Source of the DNA: Mucilaginibacter corticis
GTDB taxonomy: Bacteria; Bacteroidota; Bacteroidia; Sphingobacteriales; Sphingobacteriaceae
DNA length: 64,000 nt
Direction of reading: 5' to 3'
Assembly (NCBI RefSeq): GCF_007558865.1
Contig: NZ_VLPK01000008.1
Location: forward strand, 62,001-126,000
A program made the translations under genes and the position numbers. Below are positions 51,243 through 60,893 of the stretch, one piece after another (positions within the stretch are counted from its first letter, which is position 1; each line of letters starts with the position of its first letter). The notes below the pieces were generated by a model, which was given only the letters and a program-made list of their open reading frames with translations, did no database searches and was not told the origin of the DNA.

Positions 51243-52190
51243 GTGTCAATTAAAAGCACTTTCCGAACCATTTTTGAAACATTGCGCATGTTCTGTAAGA
51301 ATGGCGTGCCATCGCATATTTTGTATTTCGGGGACTCGCTCGGGGATAATCTTTTATTGACGACCCTCTCGAAAGCGTTATATGAACGCGGCTATCAAAA
51401 TATCTGGATAAAATGTGATCACCCGGACCTTTTTAAAAATAACCCCGTCGTAAAACTGGTTATCCCGTTTAATACCTTGCTTTCATCTTATTTACTGAAG
51501 CTGGGTAACGTGAAACTGGTGCGTCCGGCTTATACAACATATCAGCCTGAAGAAGACAGGGACTTAATTCCGGAGAAGCACATTCTCCTAAAAATGGCAG
51601 ATTGGCTTGATATAAAAGGCACCATTGAAAATAAACCTGTTCTGGACCTCGAGGTTGCCGAAACGGCGAAAGGGCTTATTTACGACAAACAAATTGTTAT
51701 CGTCACCTCAACGGTAAGCGCGCTGATACCTATGAAAAACAAGGAATGGTTTGCCGGGCGGTACCAGCAAATTGTCGACAAGTACGCCAACCAGTATCAG
51801 TTCATCCAATTGGGTTCAAAATATGATGCGCCACTCACTAATGTGCTTGACCTGAGGGGTAAAACGACCATCCGGGAGAGCGCCGCCATCTTAAAAAATG
51901 CGAGGCTGTTGATTACGCACGTCGGGTTTATGATGCACCTGGCCAGGGCGGTGGATTGTCGCGCGGTGATCATTTATGGCGGCCGTGAAAGTCCGGATCA
52001 ATCAGGCTATTCCGTTTTTCGGAATATCTATAGTGAAGTAGCGTGTTCGCCCTGCTGGTTTCACAATAAGTGTGAACACGACAGAAAATGTCTGACCAGG
52101 ATAACCTCTTCGGATGCAGAACACGCGGTACTGGAACAATTACAGCTCTATGGGACACCGCTAACGACCGACCTGCTCATTAACATATAA
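51243..52190 (+). CDS. Glycosyltransferase family 9 (heptosyltransferase-like)
   Basis: A 315-residue GT-B enzyme: HILYFGDSLGDNLLLTTLSKAL in the N-terminal half, LLITHVGFMMHLARAVDCRAVIIYGG in the donor half, and a cysteine cluster CSPCWFHNKCEHDRKC common in GT9 C-termini. It is the second GT9 of the operon and is clearly diverged from the one at 45795. GTG start directly after the preceding stop. Confidence 0.85.
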   Translation: MSIKSTFRTIFETLRMFCKNGVPSHILYFGDSLGDNLLLTTLSKALYERGYQNIWIKCDHPDLFKNNPVVKLVIPFNTLLSSYLLKLGNVKLVRPAYTTYQPEEDRDLIPEKHILLKMADWLDIKGTIENKPVLDLEVAETAKGLIYDKQIVIVTSTVSALIPMKNKEWFAGRYQQIVDKYANQYQFIQLGSKYDAPLTNVLDLRGKTTIRESAAILKNARLLITHVGFMMHLARAVDCRAVIIYGGRESPDQSGYSVFRNIYSEVACSPCWFHNKCEHDRKCLTRITSSDAEHAVLEQLQLYGTPLTTDLLINI

Positions 52191-52210
52191 AAATTCTAAT
52201 TTAGTAAGTG

Positions 52211-52954
52211 ATGAACCTGATAAAAAGAATGATCCCCAATAACATCAAACAGGAAGGTAAGTACTTTCTGATGGATTTATTGAAAATCCCCTATAACCGC
52301 TTTGGGGTACCGGTTGAGATACAGGAATGGCTGCCGAACAATAGGCCGATCACGTTTATTGACATCGGTGCTTCATACGGCCAGTTTTCAACAGCCTTAT
52401 CCCAGTATTATAACATCGAACGCGCCATTATTGTTGAGCCATTAACTAACCATATCCCCATGCTCCGGTCCAGATTTGCAGACCAGGCAAAATATTCCAT
52501 TTTTAATTTGGCTGTTGCCGAGTCATCCGGGGAAGCTGATTTTTATACATTCGGGGATTATGATTACAACAGTTCTTTTTTGAAGGTTAAGAGAGAGTTA
52601 ATGCGCTTGCCGGGTTTTGAAGAGGCAGAAGAAGTGACTTTGAAAGTAAAAACAGAGCCGCTTGACCGAATCACCGCTGATTGCAAGATCGGCAGTATTG
52701 ATCTGCTAAAAATTGATGTACAAGGTGCGGAGCATATGGTACTTCGATCGGGCTATGAAACTTTAAAGCGTACCCGGCTCGTTTATATTGAATTTTCGTA
52801 CAGGCCGATATATGAAGGGTCATCCACCTTTTTTGATCTTTATAAAATACTGACCGACCAGAATTTCCGGATGGTCAGTGTCATGCCTGGTTATAAAACA
52901 GAAGAAGAAGGTATATTACAGGGCGATGCTTTATTTGTCAACAATCTGATATAG
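52211..52954 (+). CDS. FkbM-family methyltransferase 2
   Basis: A 247-residue SAM-dependent methyltransferase: TFIDIGASYGQFSTALSQYY (SAM loop), AIIVEPLTNHIPMLRSRF and DLLKIDVQGAEHMVLRSG. Shorter than the first FkbM protein, lacking its long N-terminal extension. ATG 52211 is preferred over GTG 52208. The stop overlaps the next GTG by one base. Probably O-methylates a sugar of the exported glycan. Confidence 0.9.
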   Translation: MNLIKRMIPNNIKQEGKYFLMDLLKIPYNRFGVPVEIQEWLPNNRPITFIDIGASYGQFSTALSQYYNIERAIIVEPLTNHIPMLRSRFADQAKYSIFNLAVAESSGEADFYTFGDYDYNSSFLKVKRELMRLPGFEEAEEVTLKVKTEPLDRITADCKIGSIDLLKIDVQGAEHMVLRSGYETLKRTRLVYIEFSYRPIYEGSSTFFDLYKILTDQNFRMVSVMPGYKTEEEGILQGDALFVNNLI

Positions 52955-53889
52955 TGAATATTCCTTTGTTATCAGTCATACTCCCTACTTATAACCCTGA
53001 TTTGATACGATTGGGTCAAACGCTCGATTGCCTGAAAACGCAGACTTTACCCACAGAATTCTGGGAACTGCTTATTATTGACAATAATTCTGACAGCCCC
53101 GTAGCCGGCCAAATTGATACCGGCTGGCATCCCGCGGCCAGGGTAATCCGTGAACCAAGGCAAGGGTTGACATTTGCACGCTTAAAGGGATTTCTGGAAG
53201 CAAACGGGAATGTTGCGATACTGGTTGACGATGATAATTTATTAAATGAAAACTATTTGAAGCTTTCGTTGGAAATTTTCGAGGACCATCCTGGACTGGG
53301 TGCGGCCGGCGGGAAATCGCTCCCCTTATTCGAGTATGAACAACCGGCATGGTTAAAAGAATTTTACGGAAATTTGGCCTTGAGGGATCTGGGGGAACAG
53401 GTCATCATCAATGCCTGGGAGGCGACATATCCCATAACCGCTCCGGTCGGTGCCGGCATGGTTATCAGGATGGATGCCCTTAAAAGCTATATTAAAAAAA
53501 TCACTTCCCAAAAAGAACCGATATCGGACAGGACAGGTAACTCCCTGAGTTCCGGCGGAGATAACGATATCGTACTTGAAATATTAAAATCCGGCTGGCA
53601 AACCGGTTATTTTCCGATGCTCAGCCTTATTCACATTATCCCGCAGCAAAGGACGAAGACCGAATATCTGGCGAGATTGATCAACCATACCAATAAATCC
53701 TGGATCCGTTTACTGGAAAGCCACCAAATCAATCCCTGGAAAAAAGTTGCTGATTGGACGGTCCCGTTAAGAAAAATGAAGGCCTGGTTGACTTATAGCT
53801 CATGGAAAGGCCCTGTTAACTATATCAGGTGGCGGGGCGCCTGCGGCACCTTTGACGGTTTGGCCAGAAGTAATTATTTAAAAAAATGA
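52954..53889 (+). CDS. Glycosyltransferase family 2
   Basis: A 311-residue GT-A enzyme: LLSVILPTYNPDLIRLGQTL, ELLIIDNNSDSP, REPRQGLTFARLKGF, and the metal triad in VAILVDDDNLLNENY; PVGAGMVIRMDAL is the acceptor-side block. Start GTG 52954; the stop overlaps the next ATG as ATGA. Close in type to the enzyme at 43862. Confidence 0.9.
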   Translation: MNIPLLSVILPTYNPDLIRLGQTLDCLKTQTLPTEFWELLIIDNNSDSPVAGQIDTGWHPAARVIREPRQGLTFARLKGFLEANGNVAILVDDDNLLNENYLKLSLEIFEDHPGLGAAGGKSLPLFEYEQPAWLKEFYGNLALRDLGEQVIINAWEATYPITAPVGAGMVIRMDALKSYIKKITSQKEPISDRTGNSLSSGGDNDIVLEILKSGWQTGYFPMLSLIHIIPQQRTKTEYLARLINHTNKSWIRLLESHQINPWKKVADWTVPLRKMKAWLTYSSWKGPVNYIRWRGACGTFDGLARSNYLKK

Positions 53890-54935
53890 CAAAAGAGAAA
53901 AACGGGTTTGACCTTCTGCGGATATTGCTGGCAGTGATGGTATTGTCGGTCCACTGCCTTTTGATCGGCGGGTATAACTTATCCGATCCGCTTGCCGTTT
54001 TTTCAAAAAATCAGATCAATCTGGCCGATTTGGGGGTAATGGGTTTCTTTGCTTTGAGTGGCTACCTGATTACGGCAAGCTTTCTGCGCTCAGGAAATGT
54101 AGGTGTCTTTGCCACCCATCGCCTGCTCCGGATCTTTCCCGGTTTCTGGGCATGCCTTGTAATCACCGCGTTTGTGCTTGCGCCCCTTATTTTTCTTTCA
54201 GGCGAACAGCCTTTGTCCCGGTTTAATTTTACCGGTCCGGCCGGCGCCCTGAGTTTTATCGGGCATAATTTATTTTTAAAGATCAATCAATGGAGCATTA
54301 AAGGTTTACTAGACCGGGCAGCTTATCAAGGTTCCCTTAACGGCAGCTTGTGGAGTCTTTTCCCCGAAATCCAATGCTACTGCCTTACACTCGTCGCCGG
54401 TCTCTTCGGACTTTTTGAAAAAAATAAATTCCTTTACCTGCTAATCACCGTTATCGTGTTTTTCTATTATGCGATTAACGTCAATTTCTCAAAAAATTTC
54501 GGGCCGACAGTACTGATATTATCGCCGGCGTTCAAACTATACGCGGCATACCTGGCAGGATCGGTTGTTTTTCTGTTCCGGGATTTTGTAACGCTGGACA
54601 TGAAAGGCACTGCGCTGTTATTCTTGTTTATATTGATGCTGCTCAAGTTTGGCGGATTTAATCTCGTTTCTCCTTTCCTGATCGCACTGTTACTGATCAA
54701 CTTATTTCAGTCGTTCAAGTTCAGCATCAAATATGATGTCTCTTATGGTATTTATATCTACAGTTTTTCGATTCAGCAGGTATTGTTTCACTTTTTCGGT
54801 AAAGGCCTTGATGTGTGGGTATTCATTTTAATGTCTGTTTGTTTTTCGACGTTCGCCGGGTTTTTGAGTTATGTTGGGGTAGAGCGGCCATTTATGAACT
54901 TAAGGAAGAAAACCGACAAAACTCTCAATAAATAA
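53886..54935 (+). CDS. Acyltransferase family 3 membrane protein
   Basis: A 349-residue integral membrane protein with about ten helices: FDLLRILLAVMVLSVHCLLI carries the conserved His of the family in SVHC, MGFFALSGYLITASFLRSG and HRLLRIFPGFWACLVITAF are landmarks. It lacks an attached SGNH domain, so it may act alone or hand over to a partner. One of two such enzymes in the operon; probably adds acetyl groups to sugars of the exported glycan. Confidence 0.9.
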   Translation: MTKEKNGFDLLRILLAVMVLSVHCLLIGGYNLSDPLAVFSKNQINLADLGVMGFFALSGYLITASFLRSGNVGVFATHRLLRIFPGFWACLVITAFVLAPLIFLSGEQPLSRFNFTGPAGALSFIGHNLFLKINQWSIKGLLDRAAYQGSLNGSLWSLFPEIQCYCLTLVAGLFGLFEKNKFLYLLITVIVFFYYAINVNFSKNFGPTVLILSPAFKLYAAYLAGSVVFLFRDFVTLDMKGTALLFLFILMLLKFGGFNLVSPFLIALLLINLFQSFKFSIKYDVSYGIYIYSFSIQQVLFHFFGKGLDVWVFILMSVCFSTFAGFLSYVGVERPFMNLRKKTDKTLNK

Positions 54936-54938
54936 GTT

Positions 54939-55901
54939 ATGTCGCTAGCAGGGAAGTTACTATACAAATTTTATTACCAGCCCAAAACTCAAAAGGAGGT
55001 GGTCCGGAAATTCGGAGGAAAGCAGCGTTATCAGGAAATGCTGGCTGCCGAAAAGGAAATGGAAAGGTATGCCCTGGATATTTTGACTATTAAGAGCGAC
55101 TTTAACCCTGAAGGCCGGTTTAAAATTAATTTTTTAACCGGCGACCGGTTTATACACCAAAGCCTATTTTGCGTATACAGCTTCTTTAAATTTTTAACCC
55201 CGGGGGAGTCAGGACAGTTTTCGGTAAATTTCTACAGCGATGGCACGCTGAGCGATCAAGTTTCCGCGATTTTGCGGCAACGGTTCCCGCAGATACGCCT
55301 AATCTCCTCTGCGGAAACAAAACAGGCATTAAAAGAATGCCTGCCGGTAGCCACTTTTCCTAAACTGAATGAAAAGACGGCCGTTATGCCCCTTTTTAAA
55401 AAGTTGATCTACCCGCATTTAAAGCAAACCGGGGGTGCTGCATTTTTTGATTCAGATATGCTTTTTTTGAAAAAGCCTGTTGCTTTTCTAAATTGGGTCG
55501 GGCAATATGAAGAGAATCAAAACGCTGCTTTTGGTATCTCAGATGTCCAACGCAGTTATGGGTACCAGGAACAGGAGATCCGGAAAATATGGTCGTCTGG
55601 TGTTTCGCACAACATCAACTCCGGGATGTATGGCATCGACAGCAGTAAAATAGATTTGCATTTTATCGAAAACCTGGTTAGCGACTTTGAAAAAAATTTC
55701 GGATCCCAATACTATCTTGAACAATTAATTACCGCTATTATCCTGGAAAGGACCGGGAATTTAGTAGTGGCTGATCCGCAAGAATATATCGTTCTGCCCG
55801 GAGCAGCGCAAGTCCGGTCACAAACCGGGACACTTCATCATTACGTGAACGAATCGAAAGCGCTTTATTTTATCGAAAGCTGGAAAAAACAAATTGTTTG
55901 A
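54939..55901 (+). CDS. Putative GT-A glycosyltransferase, unassigned family
   Basis: A 320-residue protein with an opening strand KINFLTGDRFIHQSLFCVYSFFKF, a DxD in AAFFDSDMLFLKKP (Asp171, Asp173), and later HNINSGMYGIDSSKI and GSQYYLEQLITAIIL. This order (DxD, NSG, acidic helix) is like GT8-type and related retaining GT-A enzymes that use UDP sugars, but I cannot assign a family. Starts 3 bases after the acyltransferase stop. Confidence 0.7.
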   Translation: MSLAGKLLYKFYYQPKTQKEVVRKFGGKQRYQEMLAAEKEMERYALDILTIKSDFNPEGRFKINFLTGDRFIHQSLFCVYSFFKFLTPGESGQFSVNFYSDGTLSDQVSAILRQRFPQIRLISSAETKQALKECLPVATFPKLNEKTAVMPLFKKLIYPHLKQTGGAAFFDSDMLFLKKPVAFLNWVGQYEENQNAAFGISDVQRSYGYQEQEIRKIWSSGVSHNINSGMYGIDSSKIDLHFIENLVSDFEKNFGSQYYLEQLITAIILERTGNLVVADPQEYIVLPGAAQVRSQTGTLHHYVNESKALYFIESWKKQIV

Positions 55902-56865
55902 ATTGAACGATTTAACAAAAAATGAGCCATTGGTGTCGGTTTGTATGCCGGCATACAATTGCGAACGGTACATCGGAGAAACCTTACGCGCGCTTTGCAG
56001 CCAAAGCTATTCAAATATCGAAATCATCGTTGTCAACGATGGTTCCGCCGATGGTACGCAAGCCGTCGCCGCCGATATCGGCGATAACCGGATCCGGCTC
56101 ATCAATGTCCCGAATGGCGGTGCGGCCAGGGCGAGAAATATCGCTTACAGGCAAAGCAAGGGTGAGTTTATTGTTTTTTTTGACGCAGACGACCTGGTAG
56201 GGCCTGATTTCATTTTTAATCAAATGCAATTAGCTATGCAATGGCCTGAATGTATGATCGTTTCTGCCTGGGGCCGTTTTTACGCAGACATGAAAACTGA
56301 TTTTATGCTGTGTAACGAGCCATTGACCACCCCGCATACTTTAGAGCAATGGGTTATCATTAACTGGTATCATTCGCGGCATAACACACCGCCCGGCAGA
56401 CTGATGCTGCCCAGGGTAATTGTGGATAAAGCCGGGCCCTGGAACGAAGAGCTGACGCTCAATGACGATTTTGAATTTTTTACCAGGGTAGCTTTACAGG
56501 CAAAAATGATTGTTCCTTGCATGTCAGCGGTTTATGGTTACCGGACAGGGGTTAACGGACTTTCCTCTCAAAAAAATGACCCGGCATATCTTTCTTTATT
56601 CCGATCGATGTTGCTTTCATTTGAACCTGTGCTTGCGAAGTACGGGGCGAATGAAAAAGTGCAACGATCGTGTGCGAACTTATGGAAGGCCTATATTTAC
56701 GAGGTTTATCCGCGGCTAACAGAACAAAGAAACTTCGCAAAAACGCAAATAAAAGTGTTAGGAGGCACCGATTTTAACTATCCTGCCGGCGGATTGACGA
56801 GTATATTGATCAAGTTCGCGGGATGGCGAATCGTAAAACAACTTAAAATACTGGTAAAAAAATGA
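55894..56865 (+). CDS. Glycosyltransferase family 2
   Basis: A 323-residue GT-A enzyme with the classic layout: VSVCMPAYNCERYIGETLRAL, IEIIVVNDGSADGTQAV, NGGAARARNIAYRQSKGE and IVFFDADDLVGPDF. Start codon TTG (55894), 8 bases inside the preceding gene; the stop overlaps the next ATG as ATGA. Confidence 0.92.
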   Translation: MFELNDLTKNEPLVSVCMPAYNCERYIGETLRALCSQSYSNIEIIVVNDGSADGTQAVAADIGDNRIRLINVPNGGAARARNIAYRQSKGEFIVFFDADDLVGPDFIFNQMQLAMQWPECMIVSAWGRFYADMKTDFMLCNEPLTTPHTLEQWVIINWYHSRHNTPPGRLMLPRVIVDKAGPWNEELTLNDDFEFFTRVALQAKMIVPCMSAVYGYRTGVNGLSSQKNDPAYLSLFRSMLLSFEPVLAKYGANEKVQRSCANLWKAYIYEVYPRLTEQRNFAKTQIKVLGGTDFNYPAGGLTSILIKFAGWRIVKQLKILVKK

Positions 56866-57569
56866 ATCCATTGCTGCTGGCAAATAAAGTCTGGAATAAG
56901 TTATTTAAAACGAACCTCAACTTGTCCTTTTCGCAATGCGGCGAAGACATAATTTTGTTGTTCCTGATCAATTCCCTCGGTCTCAAGGGTGTCAAATACC
57001 TGGATATCGGCACGAACGATCCCCGGGAAATGAATAATACCTACTTGCTCTACCTAAAAGGGCATCAGGGCGTATGTGTTGAACCGGATCCTGCTTTTCA
57101 CCGGAAAATCAGCCGTTGCAGGCCCAAAGATATGTTAATTAAAGCGGGTGTCGCCTTGACAAACCAGGATAATGCAGATTTTTTCCTGATGGATGACCCT
57201 GTACTAAATACATTTTCCCTCGCGGAAGCTGAAAATATGGTAGATAAACACCATCGAAAGATCAGAAAAAAAATCAGCGTGCAGCTAGTCGCCATCAACG
57301 AAATCCTCGAAACGCATTTTACTTTTGAAACACCGCTGGTGATATCCCTTGACGTGGAAGGCCTTGACTTTCAGATTCTCGAATCAATCGATTATTCACG
57401 TTACCGGCCCGGCATTATTTGTGTTGAAACGGTTGAATTTTCCAATAACCTAAGTGGAAAAAAAGATGTTGCCATCGCAGAATTTTTAAATAGGCGCGAC
57501 TATTTATTGTACGCAGATACGCATATTAACAGCATTTTTATTGATAAATACCTGCTCCCTAAGGCCTGA
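56862..57569 (+). CDS. FkbM-family methyltransferase 3
   Basis: A 235-residue SAM-dependent methyltransferase of the FkbM family: SQCGEDIILLFLINSLGLKG, KYLDIGTNDPREMNNTYLLY (variant SAM loop), VCVEPDPAFHRKI and LVISLDVEGLDFQILESID. The SQCGED...DIG opening differs from the other FkbM proteins here, so it probably methylates a different position. It ends immediately before the next ATG. Confidence 0.88.
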   Translation: MNPLLLANKVWNKLFKTNLNLSFSQCGEDIILLFLINSLGLKGVKYLDIGTNDPREMNNTYLLYLKGHQGVCVEPDPAFHRKISRCRPKDMLIKAGVALTNQDNADFFLMDDPVLNTFSLAEAENMVDKHHRKIRKKISVQLVAINEILETHFTFETPLVISLDVEGLDFQILESIDYSRYRPGIICVETVEFSNNLSGKKDVAIAEFLNRRDYLLYADTHINSIFIDKYLLPKA

Positions 57570-58739
57570 ATGAATATACTCTTAGCTTTCTTGCAGGATT
57601 TGACTGAACAACCGCATCCGGTGCCCGGATATCGGTTTTGGAGCTATTATATGAAAAACGGTATCGAAGAATCCGGAATGCAATGGCAGGAGGTTCCCGG
57701 CGTGGACTGGGCGGCGGGATTGGTTCCTCATGAAAACGAACCCGCGATTAATGCATGGAAAGACCAGTCCTGGGAACGAACGCTGAAGTACATTAAAGCC
57801 AACCGTAAACGCATCGATTTTTTCCTATGCTATCTTTACCCCAAGCAGATTGATATGGTCGCAATAAAAGAAATCAGGGCGCTTGGACTACCCTGCGTTA
57901 ACTTTTACTGCGATAACGTCCGTGAATTTTCTAAACCGCCGGCAGAATTTAAGGTGTTCGACCTGGTATGGGTGCCTGAATATGAAGCTTTGCCGATGTA
58001 TAAAAAGGCGGGAGTGAAACACATTCACCTGCCGATGCCGATGTGGGTCTCGCCCGCATATCGCAATCTTCCTGTTCATGAAAATGGAAAAATATCCTTT
58101 ATCGGCTCAAAAGACGCGCTCAGGGAAAAATTGCTGGCGGATGTCATTGAAAGGGGATTGCCGGTGGAGGTGCGTGGCGATGGCTGGTTGGCCGCTTCGG
58201 GCCTTGCAAATCCTGAACCTGCAGCCGGTTATGGGACAAAAATAAAGAACCAACTGAAAGTGCTGGGCAGAACCGGGCTAAAACGATTCCTGATCTACCA
58301 TCTTAACCGTTTTCCTGTCAGCCCTCACAGCGCAGTTCCGGTACAAAATATTTTCGCCAGGCCAGATTTTGACGGATACATGGATCTTACAAGGAACAGT
58401 AACATTATGCTTGGGATCAACCGGGTGCCTGTTTTTAATGAATTTGGCCAGAGATCGACGGTCTACAGCAGGTTACGGGACCTGGAAGCGCCGATGCTGG
58501 GTGCCTGTTACCTGACGGAACACACCGCCGGGTTAAAAAGTTTATATGAAGTGGGGAAGGAGATCGAAACTTACAGTGATACCGATGAATTGATGGCCCG
58601 GTGCCTGGAATTACTCGGTTCCTCTTCCCGAAGAATGGCGTTGCGGAAACTAGGACAAGAAAAGGCCCTGACCTTTCTATCCATACCGCAAACACTCGGG
58701 AAAATAACTCAGGTTCTGTTTAGCGGGGGAGTCGCATGA
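57570..58739 (+). CDS. CgeB-like glycosyltransferase (GT-B)
   Basis: A 389-residue protein resembling CgeB/DUF3880-type glycosyltransferases. The N-terminal half has CYLYPKQIDMVAIKEI and VNFYCDNVREF; the C-terminal half has GKISFIGSKDALREKLLADV and LGINRVPVF, with RLRDLEAPMLGACYLTEHTAG near the donor site. Starts without a gap after the methyltransferase. Sugar unknown. Confidence 0.8.
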   Translation: MNILLAFLQDLTEQPHPVPGYRFWSYYMKNGIEESGMQWQEVPGVDWAAGLVPHENEPAINAWKDQSWERTLKYIKANRKRIDFFLCYLYPKQIDMVAIKEIRALGLPCVNFYCDNVREFSKPPAEFKVFDLVWVPEYEALPMYKKAGVKHIHLPMPMWVSPAYRNLPVHENGKISFIGSKDALREKLLADVIERGLPVEVRGDGWLAASGLANPEPAAGYGTKIKNQLKVLGRTGLKRFLIYHLNRFPVSPHSAVPVQNIFARPDFDGYMDLTRNSNIMLGINRVPVFNEFGQRSTVYSRLRDLEAPMLGACYLTEHTAGLKSLYEVGKEIETYSDTDELMARCLELLGSSSRRMALRKLGQEKALTFLSIPQTLGKITQVLFSGGVA

Positions 58740-59944
58740 AGGGACTTACAATCGGGATCGTCACGCAGTCGCATCTTTGCAGGAACCCACGCGTACTCAA
58801 AGAGGCTATCGCCGCAGCAAGCGCGGGGTATGAGGTGATCATCCTGAACACTGTTGTCTCGCAAGCGTTGTACCGGGAGGATCTGTCAGCGGTTTCCGAT
58901 CATCCCCATATCCGGATCAGCCCGGTTGCCGACCTCACCCAGTCAGGTTTGCGGTCTTTCACAGACCGGGTAGTTCTTAAATTGGGGATGTTCTTTGTCT
59001 CCAGGTTGAAAGTTCAAAGTTTTTTAGCACTCGGCTACGGAGCCTTGCGGTATTTTAGCTGTTGTAAGGGCATCAGGGCGGACCTTTATATTTGTCACCA
59101 GGAGCTGGCGACCTACACAGGCTCCAGGCTTTTGAAAGCCGGATTTAAGGTGGCATTCGACCTGGAAGACTGGTACTCAGAAGACTTGCTTCCCGGGGCC
59201 AGAGCGACGCGACCGGTTAATTTACTTCGTACAGCAGAGTGTAAGGCGCTACGGCAAGGGGTATTTTGTATGACAACATCTTATGCCATGGCGAAAGAAC
59301 TAGCGAAGCGCTATGATAGTGCAGTTCCTGCCGTTATCTACAATATTTTTCCGCGCAATAGCGAAAGCGCACCAAAGAAAAGCGCATTTACAACGCCGTT
59401 GAAACTATTTTGGTTTTCGCAAACCATTGGTCCCGGCAGGGGAATTGAAGAGTTTATCCGCTTATCTTCCAGTTTCCGTCAGGGTTACGAACTGCATTTG
59501 CTTGGGAACGTCGATGAATATTTCCGGGAACAATTAACAGCATTGATGACGGGAGTGCACCGGTTGTTTTTTCATCCGCTGGTCACTGAACGGGAATTAC
59601 CCGACAGGATCAGGGATTTTGATATCGGTCTTGCACTTGAGCTCACCGAACCCTTAAGCCGAAATTACACCATTACTAATAAATTTTTTCAGTACCTGGA
59701 AGCCGGTCTGCCGGTTATCGCAACCGCGACGGCCGGCCAGCGGGAGGTCTTTGAACAATTCAAAGCTGGTTTCATGTTACCGACTGCACCCGGACCAATA
59801 GACCTGGAGGACCTGGAAATTTGGTTAAATAACCCCTCAACTTTGCGCAAAGCACAATTTACGGCACATCAGGCGTCAGCCTTTTACACTTGGGACAGCC
59901 AGATGAAGACCATGTTGACATTAATTCAGGGAGCCATTGGATAA
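58736..59944 (+). CDS. Glycosyltransferase family 4-like (GT-B)
   Basis: A 402-residue GT-B enzyme: GIVTQSHLCRNPRVLKEAIAA at the N-terminus, ICHQELATYTGSRLLK and VAFDLEDWYSEDLLPG in the first half, LKLFWFSQTIGPGRGIEEFI and NKFFQYLEAGLPVIATATAG in the donor half. The classic E-x7-E of GT4 is modified here. Overlaps of 4 and 8 bases with its neighbours. Confidence 0.85.
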   Translation: MKGLTIGIVTQSHLCRNPRVLKEAIAAASAGYEVIILNTVVSQALYREDLSAVSDHPHIRISPVADLTQSGLRSFTDRVVLKLGMFFVSRLKVQSFLALGYGALRYFSCCKGIRADLYICHQELATYTGSRLLKAGFKVAFDLEDWYSEDLLPGARATRPVNLLRTAECKALRQGVFCMTTSYAMAKELAKRYDSAVPAVIYNIFPRNSESAPKKSAFTTPLKLFWFSQTIGPGRGIEEFIRLSSSFRQGYELHLLGNVDEYFREQLTALMTGVHRLFFHPLVTERELPDRIRDFDIGLALELTEPLSRNYTITNKFFQYLEAGLPVIATATAGQREVFEQFKAGFMLPTAPGPIDLEDLEIWLNNPSTLRKAQFTAHQASAFYTWDSQMKTMLTLIQGAIG

Positions 59945-60893
59945 AGTCAGTTTACAGATCAACCTTGCGCCCGGTGATTTTTTATACGCAAGGCACATAT
60001 TAAAGCACCAGCTCAGCATTTTGGCGCCGCAAGTTGATGAAATTATTTTAACGGTCGAAACCAAAGCCAGTAAAGGACGGTTTAGCGGTGACTGGGCGGT
60101 GTATCGTGACCAGCTTACGAATTTCATCGTTAATGAGGTTCAGAACCAGTTTAATGCACGGATAGTTTGGGTGGACTACAGCACATCGGCAAAGCGGCTG
60201 GTCGGCAATTATTTCTTTGGCGGTGAAGACGTTCCGGAAAAGGATTTTAGGGGAGGACCTTACTACGCTTATTTTTATGGCCTGCTCATGGCTACAAATG
60301 ACCTGGTTTTGCATTTGGATGCCGACATGTTTTTAGGCGGCGGCAGCCAGACCTGGGTGGGTGAGGCGAGGGCGTTTTTTAAAAAAGATAGTTCTTGTTT
60401 TATCGTTTCTCCATTACCTGGCCCGCCTCATCCTGACGATATTTTGATTAACCAGGATGTCAAGCTGAAGCTGGCATCTTATACCTATTCATTGAATGGT
60501 ATGAGTACCAGGATCTTTATGATCGATAAAGCCAGGTTCCGTACCCATAAATTAAGTCTGCGCAAGCCGCCGCCACGAAACCAGGCAAAGGCAATATTCA
60601 ATGGAAATCCGAACGCGGAACTGCCCGAAAATATACTCTCCGGTTACATTAGCAAGCATCAGCTGACCCGCATCGACTTTTTAGGTTCAGGAGTTGGTCT
60701 TTGGTCGTTACACCCCCCTTATCGTACACAGACTTTTTTTGATCATTTGCCCGCACTGGTAAGGCGAATAGAATCCGGTGACTTGCCGGATGCTCAGCGG
60801 GGATTTTACGATATCATCGATGAAGTCTGTGACTGGTCAGAGGCCAGGTCAAAACTGAAGCATAACCGTTGGTGGAAAAGAAAAAAGATATGA
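59937..60893 (+). CDS. Putative GT-A glycosyltransferase, unassigned family
   Basis: A 318-residue protein with a DxD in LVLHLDADMFLGGGS (Asp128, Asp130), an N-terminal strand VSLQINLAPGDFLYARHIL and VDEIILTVETKA, and GGPYYAYFYGLLMAT before the metal site. It looks like a GT-A fold but not canonical GT2. C-terminal tail is basic (WWKRKK). TTG start 59937, 8 bases inside the preceding gene. Confidence 0.72.
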   Translation: MDKVSLQINLAPGDFLYARHILKHQLSILAPQVDEIILTVETKASKGRFSGDWAVYRDQLTNFIVNEVQNQFNARIVWVDYSTSAKRLVGNYFFGGEDVPEKDFRGGPYYAYFYGLLMATNDLVLHLDADMFLGGGSQTWVGEARAFFKKDSSCFIVSPLPGPPHPDDILINQDVKLKLASYTYSLNGMSTRIFMIDKARFRTHKLSLRKPPPRNQAKAIFNGNPNAELPENILSGYISKHQLTRIDFLGSGVGLWSLHPPYRTQTFFDHLPALVRRIESGDLPDAQRGFYDIIDEVCDWSEARSKLKHNRWWKRKKI